DNA of 64,000 nucleotides from Hyphomicrobiales bacterium (GTDB lineage Bacteria > Pseudomonadota > Alphaproteobacteria > Rhizobiales > Rhizobiaceae): the NCBI GenBank assembly GCA_900473915.1, contig UCNG01000014.1, positions 156,745 to 220,744 of the forward strand. The letters are read 5' to 3'. Below, one piece after another: positions 42,027 through 49,815 of the stretch. Position 1 is the first letter of the stretch; every line of letters begins with the position of its first letter. A program made the position numbers and the translations under genes. The notes beneath the pieces were generated by a model. That model saw only the letters and a program-made list of their open reading frames with translations. It was not told the DNA's origin and made no database searches.

Positions 42027-43187
42027 ATGCATTTCGGACTGACTGAAGAACAGGAAATGATCGTCTCGACAGTTCGGAGCTTTGTCGAGAACGAGATTTA
42101 TCCGCATGAAACGACCGTCGAGCGGCTTGGTTACGTGCCGGTGGAAATCGGCGACGAAATCAAGCGGAAGACCATCGAACTTGATTTCTATGCCAGCAAT
42201 TTCCCGGAATCGGCGGGTGGCCCCGGACTTTCCCATCTCGAGTTCGCGCTGGTGGAACGCGAGCTTGGGCGCGGGTCGATGGCGCTCACCCATTTTTTCG
42301 GACGCCCGCAAAATATCCTGATGGCCTGCAAGGGTGAGCAGATCGAGCGCTACCTCCTGCCAGCGGTGCGCGGCGAAAGGATGGATGCACTTGCCATGAC
42401 CGAGCCCGACGCCGGCTCCGACATTCGCGGTATGAAAGCCAGTGCGCGTCGCGACGGTGGCGATTGGGTGCTGAACGGCACCAAGCACTTCATTTCCGGC
42501 GCCGAGCACGCCGACTTCGTCATTGTCTTCATGGCGACAGGCGAGGAACAGTCCTCCGCCGGAACGAAGAAGAAAATCACGACCTTTCTGGTGGATCGTG
42601 GAACACCGGGCTTCACCATCCGCGAGGGTTACAAATCCGTCAGCCATCGCGGCTACAAGAACATGATCCTTGAATTCGACGACTGCCGTCTTCCCGATGC
42701 GCAGGTTCTCGGAGAGGTCGATGGCGGCTTTGCGGTCATGAATGAGTGGCTTTACGCGACCCGCATAACAGTTGCGACGATGGCGGTGGGGCGCGCGCGC
42801 CGCGTGTTCGACTTGATGGTCGACTACGCTGCCCAGCGCAAGCAATTTGGCCAGCCTATCGGCCGCTTTCAGGGCGTCGGCTTCCAGCTTGCCGATTCCG
42901 TCACCGAAATCGACGCAGCCGACTGGCTGACGCTGGCAGCGGCCTGGCGTCTCGATCAGGGATTGCCGGCAAACCGCGAGATCGCCTCGGCGAAAGTCTA
43001 CGCCTCCGAAATGCTGGCTCGCGTCACTGATCGGGCTATCCAGGTGCATGGAGGCATGGGCCTGATGGACGACCTCCCGCTGGAACGCTTCTGGCGTGAT
43101 GCCCGTGTCGAGCGGATATGGGACGGCACAAGCGAGATCCAGCGCCATATCATCGCCCGCGACCTCCTTCGCCCGCTCGGAGCCTGA
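42027..43187 (+). CDS. Acyl-CoA dehydrogenase
   Basis: 386 residues, standard ACAD length and three-domain layout: N-terminal helical part, middle domain with AMTEPDAGSDIRGMKASARRDGGDWVLNGTKHFISGAEHAD (FAD contacts), C-terminal helices with QRKQFGQPIGRFQGVGF. At the usual catalytic-base position (YEGT in many short/medium-chain enzymes) it reads IWDGTSEIQ, so D366 replaces glutamate. In context it should introduce a 2,3-double bond into a guanidinobutyryl-CoA or similar cationic C4 thioester, as CaiA does with butyrobetainyl-CoA. Start ATG 42027 has a GGGAGGA site. Confidence 0.9.
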   Translation: MHFGLTEEQEMIVSTVRSFVENEIYPHETTVERLGYVPVEIGDEIKRKTIELDFYASNFPESAGGPGLSHLEFALVERELGRGSMALTHFFGRPQNILMACKGEQIERYLLPAVRGERMDALAMTEPDAGSDIRGMKASARRDGGDWVLNGTKHFISGAEHADFVIVFMATGEEQSSAGTKKKITTFLVDRGTPGFTIREGYKSVSHRGYKNMILEFDDCRLPDAQVLGEVDGGFAVMNEWLYATRITVATMAVGRARRVFDLMVDYAAQRKQFGQPIGRFQGVGFQLADSVTEIDAADWLTLAAAWRLDQGLPANREIASAKVYASEMLARVTDRAIQVHGGMGLMDDLPLERFWRDARVERIWDGTSEIQRHIIARDLLRPLGA

Positions 43188-43189
43188 TC

Positions 43190-45241
43190 GTGAGCAAAAA
43201 GAACCTGTCTCGTGTCTTGCGTCCCAGTTCCATCGCCATCTTTGGCGGAGGATGGTCTACGGCTGTCCTCAGGCAATGCCGTAAAATGGGCTTTGAGGGA
43301 GAACTCTGGCCTGTCCACCCCACCCGCGATACTATCGACGACATTCCCTGCTATCGATCTGTCGCCGACCTTCCCGGCGCACCGGATGTAAGCTTCATCG
43401 GCGTCAACCGCGACGGAACAATCGATATTGTTCGCCAGCTCTCGGCGCGCGGAAGTGGCGGCGCAGTGTGCTTTGCCTCTGGCTTCAACGAAGTATCCGA
43501 CGGCGCCGAACGCAATCAGGCCCTGCTGGCCTCAGCAGGCGAAATGCCGATCCTCGGCCCCAACTGCTACGGCTTCATCAACTACCTTGATGGAGCCCTG
43601 CTCTGGCCTGACCAGCATGGCGGCAAGAGGGTGGAAAGCGGCGCCGCCATCGTCGTTCAATCGTCCAACATAGCTATCAATCTTACGATGCAGCGCCGAG
43701 GTCTTCCCATTGCCTATGTGCTGACAGCCGGAAATCAGGCACAGACCGGTCTTTCCGAATTGGCGGAAGCCGCGCTCGAAGACCCGCGGGTTACTGTTCT
43801 CGGTTTGCATATAGAAGGCTTCGACAATATTTCACGGTTGGAACGTGTCTTTGCCAGAGCGCGTGAGTTGAAAAAGCCCGTTGTTGCCATCAAGGTCGGA
43901 ACTTCCGCCGCTGCACAGGCGATGACCCTTTCACACACGGCATCGCTTGCCGGAGCCGACACGCTTGCCGACGCTTTCTTTGCGCGGTGTGGCGTCGTCC
44001 GTGTTGGAACGCTCGACGAATTTATCGAAACGCTGAAGCTTCTGCATGTGCTTGGCCCCTCACCGGACAACAGTCTCGGCTCGATGAGCTGTTCCGGCGG
44101 CGAAGCCTCACTCGTCGGCGATCTCGCAAACGCCGCAGGTCTCGATCTCAGACCGCTGGCGCCGCACGAGGCAAACAGGCTTCGCGCCACCCTGCCCGAG
44201 ATGGTCACCATCTCGAACCCCCTCGACTATCACACCTTTACATGGGGAAACGGACCGTCGCTGACTGAGACCTATCGCGCCATGCTCGACGGCAATTTCG
44301 GCCTGACCATACTGGTGCTCGATTTTCCCCGTGGGGACCGTTGTATTGACAATGGTTGCGAAACATCGCTCGAAGCCGCGATAGCGGCGCACAAAGCTGG
44401 AGGCGGTCGCTTTGCGCTGGTTGCCAGTTTGCCGGAGAACATGACGGAAGCCCATGCCGAACGTCTGATAGCAGCAGGAATAGCCCCGATGATGGGGCTT
44501 GCAACTGCGCTTGCGGCAGCAGCCAATGCTGCCTGGATTGGCGAAATCTGGTCGAAACCGCAATCTCCAATGCTGGCCGACCAAGCGCCAGCGTCGCCAT
44601 CTGCAGCCACCGCAATGGACGAGTGGTCATCGAAATCCGCCTTGCGCGAAATCGGCCTGATAACCCCAACAGGCGGCGTAGTATCGACTCTCGACGATGC
44701 TGTCGCCCTTGCCGAAAAGCTGGGTTACCCTGTCGTTCTCAAGGGCGTTGGTGAGCACTTGCTCCACAAAACGGAAATGGCGGCGGTGTGCCTCAATTTG
44801 GCGAATGCCGAAGCAGTACGCGCTGCCGCTCTTTCGCTTACTGCTTTGAAATGCGATTTTCTGGTCGAGAAAATGGTTCAGGGCGGTGTAGCTGAACTGA
44901 TTATCGGCATCGCGCGCGACCCGCAATTCGGGCTTTATCTGACCATTGGCGCGGGCGGCGTGATGGTTGAGCTTTGGAACGATACACGTTCGCTGCTCTT
45001 ACCTGCGAGCCGCGATGAAATCCGCGAGGCGCTTCTTTCCCTGCGCTCCGCCCCCCTCCTGACCGGCTTTCGCGGCAGGCCAAAAGCCAATATCGAAGCC
45101 GCTGTCGAGGCCACATGGCAGATTGGCAACTATGCGCTCGAACAGGCAGGGAAACTTGAGGAGCTCGACATCAACCCACTCATCGTCACAGCGGATGATG
45201 CAATCGCCGTCGATGCCCTGATACGCAACAGGAGAGCTTGA
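43190..45241 (+). CDS. ADP-forming acyl-CoA synthetase, fused alpha-beta (ACD/acetyl-CoA ligase type)
   Basis: 683 residues from GTG 43190, two bases after the dehydrogenase stop, with GGAG upstream; a longer frame lies inside that gene. Order of domains: CoA-binding Rossmann (about 1-120, RPSSIAIFGGG), succinyl-CoA-synthetase-like ligase (about 140-450, with the phospho-histidine motif LSHTASLAGAD), ATP-grasp (about 470-683; YPVVLKGVGEHLLHKTE, DINPLIV). Makes an acyl-CoA from acid, CoA and ATP with ADP release. Here it plausibly activates 4-guanidinobutyrate; carnitine pathways use the unrelated CaiC for this step. Confidence 0.9.
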   Translation: MSKKNLSRVLRPSSIAIFGGGWSTAVLRQCRKMGFEGELWPVHPTRDTIDDIPCYRSVADLPGAPDVSFIGVNRDGTIDIVRQLSARGSGGAVCFASGFNEVSDGAERNQALLASAGEMPILGPNCYGFINYLDGALLWPDQHGGKRVESGAAIVVQSSNIAINLTMQRRGLPIAYVLTAGNQAQTGLSELAEAALEDPRVTVLGLHIEGFDNISRLERVFARARELKKPVVAIKVGTSAAAQAMTLSHTASLAGADTLADAFFARCGVVRVGTLDEFIETLKLLHVLGPSPDNSLGSMSCSGGEASLVGDLANAAGLDLRPLAPHEANRLRATLPEMVTISNPLDYHTFTWGNGPSLTETYRAMLDGNFGLTILVLDFPRGDRCIDNGCETSLEAAIAAHKAGGGRFALVASLPENMTEAHAERLIAAGIAPMMGLATALAAAANAAWIGEIWSKPQSPMLADQAPASPSAATAMDEWSSKSALREIGLITPTGGVVSTLDDAVALAEKLGYPVVLKGVGEHLLHKTEMAAVCLNLANAEAVRAAALSLTALKCDFLVEKMVQGGVAELIIGIARDPQFGLYLTIGAGGVMVELWNDTRSLLLPASRDEIREALLSLRSAPLLTGFRGRPKANIEAAVEATWQIGNYALEQAGKLEELDINPLIVTADDAIAVDALIRNRRA

Positions 45242-46029
45242 TGACTGACGAGGTGAAGGCCGTTCGCAACGGTCAGATATTGGAGATCACGCTCGACCGG
45301 CCAAAGGCCAATGCCATCGACCAGCCAACCAGCCGAAAGCTCGGCGATGTCTTCGCCATGTTTCGAGACGACCCGGATCTGCGCGTTGCTATTTTCACAG
45401 GCGGGGGAGAGAAGTTTTTTTCCGCCGGCTGGGATCTGAACGAAGCGGCTTCAACCGGCGGAGACGGGTATATCGCCGACTATGGTCAGGGTGGAATCTA
45501 TGGCTTTTCCGAATTGCCCGGATTGGAGAAGCCCGTCATCTGCGCGATCAACGGTTATGCCATCGGCGCGGGTTTCGAAATTCTCTTGACTGCCGACTTC
45601 GTCATTGCCGCCGACCACGCGCAATTCTGGCTGCCGGAAACTTCGCTCGGGGTTTTGCCGGATATCGGCTCATTCGTTCTGCCCAAGCTCCTGCCCAAGG
45701 TTATAGCGAACGAAGTTCTTTATGGAGGGCGGCGTTTCAGCGCGCAGGACTGCCTCCGCTGGGGTCTGGTCAATGACGTGGTGCCGCAGGCAGAGCTGAT
45801 GAGTGCTGCCCGTAGGCTCGCTGCCCGTATCCTGCGCTCCGCACCGCTTTCTGTTGCCGCAGCCAAACAGACAGCGCGTATGGCCGAACATATGAGCCTG
45901 ACCGAAAGCTACGCCGCCATGCGGGCTGGTAATTTCCCACTGTTCAAATCGCTGATCGAAAGCGAAGACGCCCTGGAAGGACCGCGCGCAGCGGTCGAAA
46001 AGCGCGATCCCGTATGGAAAGGCAGATGA
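45241..46029 (+). CDS. CaiD-like enoyl-CoA hydratase, first paralogue
   Basis: 262 residues, crotonase fold. N-terminus RNGQILEITLDRPKANAID and C-terminus EDALEGPRAAVEKRDPVWKGR are nearly those of E. coli CaiD (crotonobetainyl-CoA hydratase), including FFSAGWDLN, GAGFEILLTADF and RWGLVNDVV. CaiD hydrates a C4 enoyl-CoA with a quaternary ammonium at C4; a guanidinium cation is a close mimic. Start overlaps the ligase stop by one base (TGATG). A second paralogue follows after one base. Confidence 0.92.
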   Translation: MTDEVKAVRNGQILEITLDRPKANAIDQPTSRKLGDVFAMFRDDPDLRVAIFTGGGEKFFSAGWDLNEAASTGGDGYIADYGQGGIYGFSELPGLEKPVICAINGYAIGAGFEILLTADFVIAADHAQFWLPETSLGVLPDIGSFVLPKLLPKVIANEVLYGGRRFSAQDCLRWGLVNDVVPQAELMSAARRLAARILRSAPLSVAAAKQTARMAEHMSLTESYAAMRAGNFPLFKSLIESEDALEGPRAAVEKRDPVWKGR

Positions 46030-46030
46030 A

Positions 46031-46825
46031 ATGAACACATATGCCGAAGGCGCCATAACAACCCGCCGGGACGGTGCTATTCTGGAAGTTACGCTGGATC
46101 GGCCCAAGGCCAACGCCATCGATCTGCCGACATCGCGCGCGATGGGTCAAATTTTCGCAGCCTTCCGCGATGACCCGGAATTACGTGTCGCCATCCTCAA
46201 GACCGCTGGCGACCGTTTCTTTTCTGCCGGTTGGGATTTGAAAGCCGCGGCAGAAGGCGCGCCTATCGATGGCGACTACGGAATTGGCGGTTTCGGCGGT
46301 ATCCAGGAACTGCGAGACCTGAACAAACCCGTCATCGCATGTGTCAGCGGCATGGCCGCAGGCGGCGGCTTCGAACTGGCGCTGTCCTGTGACCTGATCT
46401 ATGCCTCGGACCATTCGACCTTTTCGCTTCCCGAAATTTGCTCCGGAACCATTGCAGACGCAGCAAGTATCCGGCTTCCGAAACGCATTCCATACCACAT
46501 AGCCATGGAACTTTTGCTGACCGGCCGGTGGGTCGACGCTCAAGAAGCTCATCGCTGGGGTTTCGTCAACGAAGTCCTGCCTCAGGAGAGGCTCGAGGAA
46601 CGCGTTTGGGAGATCGCCCGTCTGCTCGCCTCCGGTCCTCCACTCGTTTACGCCGCGATCAAGGAGACTGTTCGGCGCGCAGAAAGCGAGGACTTCCAAA
46701 CCATGATGAACCTCATTATGCGGCGCAAGTTGGCGACGGTCGACATTCTTTATGGATCGGAGGATAATTTGGAAGGCGCCAGAGCTTTCGCCGAAAAGCG
46801 CGATCCTGTCTGGAAGGGGAAATAG
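46031..46825 (+). CDS. CaiD-like enoyl-CoA hydratase, second paralogue
   Basis: 264 residues with the same CaiD marks (DGAILEVTLDRPKANAIDLPTS, RFFSAGWDLKAAAEGAP, GGGFELALSCDL, AFAEKRDPVWKGK). It keeps more of the CaiD N-terminal half (WDLKAAAEG) than the first copy, whereas the first keeps LGVLPD; this one has a changed CSGTIADAAS in the region of the second catalytic glutamate. The two may act in sequence or on different substrates, or as hydratase and epimerase. Last gene of the operon, followed by a terminator. Confidence 0.92.
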   Translation: MNTYAEGAITTRRDGAILEVTLDRPKANAIDLPTSRAMGQIFAAFRDDPELRVAILKTAGDRFFSAGWDLKAAAEGAPIDGDYGIGGFGGIQELRDLNKPVIACVSGMAAGGGFELALSCDLIYASDHSTFSLPEICSGTIADAASIRLPKRIPYHIAMELLLTGRWVDAQEAHRWGFVNEVLPQERLEERVWEIARLLASGPPLVYAAIKETVRRAESEDFQTMMNLIMRRKLATVDILYGSEDNLEGARAFAEKRDPVWKGK

Positions 46826-46897
46826 CGACCGTCGTATCAAGGAGTAGACGCGCTGCCGGTGGCAGATACCATCCGCCAAACCGGCTTTTTATCGTAG

Positions 46898-46926
46898 GCT
46901 GCCGATCAGAAAATCCGGCAGCTTTT
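46898..46926. terminator. Terminator of the rightward catabolic operon
   Basis: Arms 46898-46904 and 46916-46922 followed by TTTTA, 72 bases past the last hydratase and just before the converging DUF995 gene. Confidence 0.75.
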
Positions 46927-46950
46927 ATCTGCGTTTAATATGTCCCGCAA

Positions 46951-47520
46951 TTAGTGATTGCGGAGTTTCTCCAGCTTCTCCGAAACCAGGTCCTCAGGGA
47001 CGAGTTTGGTGAATTCATCGCCATCCTGCGGTTCGGAATGCTTGAACACGTACCAGCCGCCGGTCGGTTCCTTCCTCTGGTAGATGGTCTGGCCATCGAT
47101 CATGTGCTCGAAACACGTCCTGTCGCTGGATGTGCCATTTGGAGCATGCCAGTCGGCCTCGAGGCACATCCTTCCGGTGTCGGCCACGGTCCAATGTCCC
47201 AATGCCCAGGAAGCACGGGCACCCGATCCTGCCCATCCCTTGAATATCCGCTCCTTGTCCTGCATGTAAGCGGCGCCATCGCACCATTTCCAGCTCTTGT
47301 CGCGGTAGAGTTCATGAAGTTCCACTGCTGTCATTGGCCGTGCATTCTCCGGCAAACGCAGGCTGACTCGCGCTTCGCCATTTTCTGGAGCGCTACAGGT
47401 TAATTCGTCAGCCACGGCTGAGGACCACGCCATCATCACGCCCACCGACGCGGCCATGATTGTCATGCAGGTCTTTCCGATACGTGATTTAAAATGTGGG
47501 AATTCGTTGGTCTTTAACAT
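46951..47520 (-). CDS. DUF995 exported protein 1
   Basis: 189 residues with a signal peptide (TCMTIMAASVGVMMAWSSAVA, cleavage near residue 38). The DUF995 domain is recognised by PMTAVELHELYRDKSWKW, GHWTVADTGRMCLEADWH and YQRKEPTGGWYVFKHSEPQDGDEF. DUF995 proteins occur mainly in Rhizobiales and have no known activity. Four cysteines remain in the mature part. It closes a leftward polysaccharide gene series; a ribosome site (GAGGGC) supports the start. The 116-bp gap upstream may hold its own promoter. Confidence 0.85.
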   Translation of the reverse strand: MLKTNEFPHFKSRIGKTCMTIMAASVGVMMAWSSAVADELTCSAPENGEARVSLRLPENARPMTAVELHELYRDKSWKWCDGAAYMQDKERIFKGWAGSGARASWALGHWTVADTGRMCLEADWHAPNGTSSDRTCFEHMIDGQTIYQRKEPTGGWYVFKHSEPQDGDEFTKLVPEDLVSEKLEKLRNH

Positions 47521-47636
47521 CGTTTTTCGCCCTCTACGTGAAACTTTTCATCTGTTAAATTAACGACAGGCCAGAGTTGGTGCGATTTACAGCCTTCTCC
47601 CGAGCAACGCTCGAAAAGCCCCCGCACTATCGTTCT

Positions 47637-48185
47637 TTATCGGCGATTAGCCTTCAGCCGCGCCACTTCTGCGCCTACCCGATCACCTTTAACCAGTTTG
47701 CGTATTTCATCGTCTTTCCGAACTGGATTGTGCGCAAAGACATACCATTTTCCGCCAAGAGCGGGCTTCTGGTAGATCACGCCATTTTTCTCGCGGTGCA
47801 GGAAGCAGGTGACTGCGCCGCTGCCGTCGCCTTGGCTGCTCCAGAGCGCGCGCAAGCAGAGCTTTCCGCCATCGGTCACATACCAATAGCCTGTGGCATG
47901 GGTTGTGGCCGCGCCTTTGCCGGACCAAGCGGAGAATTGTTTCTGTTCTCCAGAAAGAAACCAGCCACGGGCTTTCTCACTGGAAAAGAATCCGCCACCG
48001 GTTTTCCATTTCCAGGTGCGACCGGCATAGAGCTTTTCAAGCGCATGGCCTTTCATCGGTGAGGCTGCGGCGGCCAGTTGGGTGACGGTATTATCCGTCG
48101 CCGGCTTTGGCGCTGCACTGGCATTGCCTGCCAGCGAGAGCGCTAACATCGCAGCGCTCGCAATGATGAAATGCTTCAATCGCAT
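47637..48185 (-). CDS. DUF995 exported protein 2
   Basis: 182 residues from ATG 48185 (AGGAAGAAG site); the frame upstream is not supported. Signal peptide MRLKHFIIASAAMLALSLAGNASA. Same domain plan as its two neighbours: MKGHALEKLYAGRTWKWKTGGGFF, GYWYVTDGGKLCLRALW, VIYQKPALGGKWYVFAHNPVRKDDEIRKL. Diverged enough from the others (lacking MTAVE) to be an old paralogue. Periplasmic or secreted; role possibly in polysaccharide handling, inferred from context. Confidence 0.85.
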   Translation of the reverse strand: MRLKHFIIASAAMLALSLAGNASAAPKPATDNTVTQLAAAASPMKGHALEKLYAGRTWKWKTGGGFFSSEKARGWFLSGEQKQFSAWSGKGAATTHATGYWYVTDGGKLCLRALWSSQGDGSGAVTCFLHREKNGVIYQKPALGGKWYVFAHNPVRKDDEIRKLVKGDRVGAEVARLKANRR

Positions 48186-48305
48186 TTTCTTCTTCCTGTT
48201 GATCGAGCAATTCCAGCAAGCTGGCTTGGCGGAACTGCAAGAATGCAAAGAAAAGAGCGGCGGCGTTTTCACAAATAACGAGCCGCTCCGGTTGAATTAC
48301 CCGGA

Positions 48306-49247
48306 TCAATCGAGCGGATGGTTTGCGACGCGCCAGTCCGGGCGTCCGACACCACGCGGCCATGGGTAGACTTCACGGTCGTTAAAGTAGATGACGGCGG
48401 TCAGGGCCGGAAATTCGGCGTGGGGCTTGTTAGCTTCCGCCGCCCAGTCCCGAACGTAGCTATCACTGCCTTCATAACCGAGCTCGGCAATGGCAACTGG
48501 TTTGCCAAAACCTGCCACACGATCATATCCCGGCTTGGTGCGCTCGACGAATGTCGTGTCTCGCCCGACAACCAGCTTGTCATAGGGTTGGTAGCCGAAC
48601 ACCGACAGACCGACGATGTCGAGATACTCGTCACCCGGATAATAGGCTTCCAACTCGGCATCTCCTCGCGGTGACCACATATATTGCGCGTTTGGAAGAT
48701 GCTTGCGGCAGATGTCGATGACATGCCGGTAAGCCTTCACATAACCTTCCGGTTTCCAGTAGGCCCAGGTAAACTGCCCCTCCTTGTCGTCCATTTCCTG
48801 TGCCCAGCGGATGGTGACCGGGCTCTTCAACTTTGCTGCTTCAGAACAGACCGCAGCCATATTGGAATCGTACCGCCCCGCCAGAATTCCACTCAGGAGG
48901 TCCTCCGGGCTGACACGCCAGTCGCGGGCCCATGACCAGGGTTCAATAGTAATCAGCAAGGAGCGCCCGCGTTGACGTGCATATTCGTCTGCCGTCTTAA
49001 GTGTCGCAAGATCCACGTCCTCCCAGGGAAGGAACAGGTGCTCGATCTTCGAATTCGGATCATTGGTATAGTCCCCGTGCGGATCATAGGCACCGGGCGT
49101 GATTGATCGCTCCGTTATTACAGGGCGCTTGTCATGAAACGGGCGCCCGTCGACGCTGGCACCCGACACGCCGCTGGCAGCAAAGACTGCACCGCAAACA
49201 ACCGCACTCCCGAGCAATCCCGCGATGACTTTCAAGAGACCTTTCAT
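48306..49247 (-). CDS. Secreted glycoside hydrolase, GH26-like
   Basis: 313 residues with signal peptide MKGLLKVIAGLLGSAVVCGAVFAASG. The fold appears to be a TIM barrel like GH26/clan A beta-mannanases: the acid/base glutamate in IRWAQEMD near 147-154 and nucleophile in VAIAELGYEG near 250-258. It probably trims, releases or remodels the polysaccharide made by the neighbouring synthase. Good ribosome site (GGGAGGGGG). Lies between two DUF995 genes in the same orientation. Confidence 0.82.
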   Translation of the reverse strand: MKGLLKVIAGLLGSAVVCGAVFAASGVSGASVDGRPFHDKRPVITERSITPGAYDPHGDYTNDPNSKIEHLFLPWEDVDLATLKTADEYARQRGRSLLITIEPWSWARDWRVSPEDLLSGILAGRYDSNMAAVCSEAAKLKSPVTIRWAQEMDDKEGQFTWAYWKPEGYVKAYRHVIDICRKHLPNAQYMWSPRGDAELEAYYPGDEYLDIVGLSVFGYQPYDKLVVGRDTTFVERTKPGYDRVAGFGKPVAIAELGYEGSDSYVRDWAAEANKPHAEFPALTAVIYFNDREVYPWPRGVGRPDWRVANHPLD

Positions 49248-49260
49248 AGCCCCCTCCCTT

Positions 49261-49815
49261 CTATTGTTCGGATGTTTGTGTCGAAGAAAGCACAGCCTTC
49301 ATACCTTCCAGCCGTTCGGACACCAGATCGGACGTCATGAGCTTGCTGGCCTCGTCACCTTCCTGGGGCTTGGAATGCCGGAAGACATACCACCCACCAT
49401 CGGGTTCTCGTTTTTGATAGACAGTTCCATCATGGACCCTATGCGAGAAACAAACGCTGCCCGGAGCCGCGCCATTTGCCGAATGCCATGTCGCCTTGAG
49501 GCACATCTGGCCGGTATGGGTGATAACCCATCGGCCTTCAGCCCACGATTTGCCCTCGTCACTGTCGATCCATGCGCTGAAGTGGCGCCCTGCAACCTTC
49601 ATCCGGCCTGCACCATTCTCCCACTGCCAGCTCTTGTTTCTATAGAGTTTGAATATCTCGATCGCCGTCATGGCGCGGGCTCCAGCGGGCAACACAACAT
49701 TCTGCGGCACCTCTGCATAAGCCGGCCCCGCAAGCGTAAATACCGCTGTAACAATAGCCATCATCATTCGAATACCGCTGCGGTTCTGCGAGCGTTCCGA
49801 TTTAAGGATTGTCAA
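49261..49815 (-). CDS. DUF995 exported protein 3
   Basis: 184 residues from TTG 49815, chosen because a GGAGG site lies five bases upstream and the frame then overlaps the UDP-glucose dehydrogenase end by only 14 bases. The long upstream frame is inside that gene. Signal peptide GIRMMMAIVTAVFTLAGPAYA. Domain blocks AMTAIEIFKLYRNKSWQWENGAGRM, GRWVITHTGQMCLKATWH and YQKREPDGGWYVFRHSKPQEGDE are closest to DUF995 protein 1. An ATG at the MMM cluster is an alternative start. Confidence 0.8.
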   Translation of the reverse strand: MTILKSERSQNRSGIRMMMAIVTAVFTLAGPAYAEVPQNVVLPAGARAMTAIEIFKLYRNKSWQWENGAGRMKVAGRHFSAWIDSDEGKSWAEGRWVITHTGQMCLKATWHSANGAAPGSVCFSHRVHDGTVYQKREPDGGWYVFRHSKPQEGDEASKLMTSDLVSERLEGMKAVLSSTQTSEQ

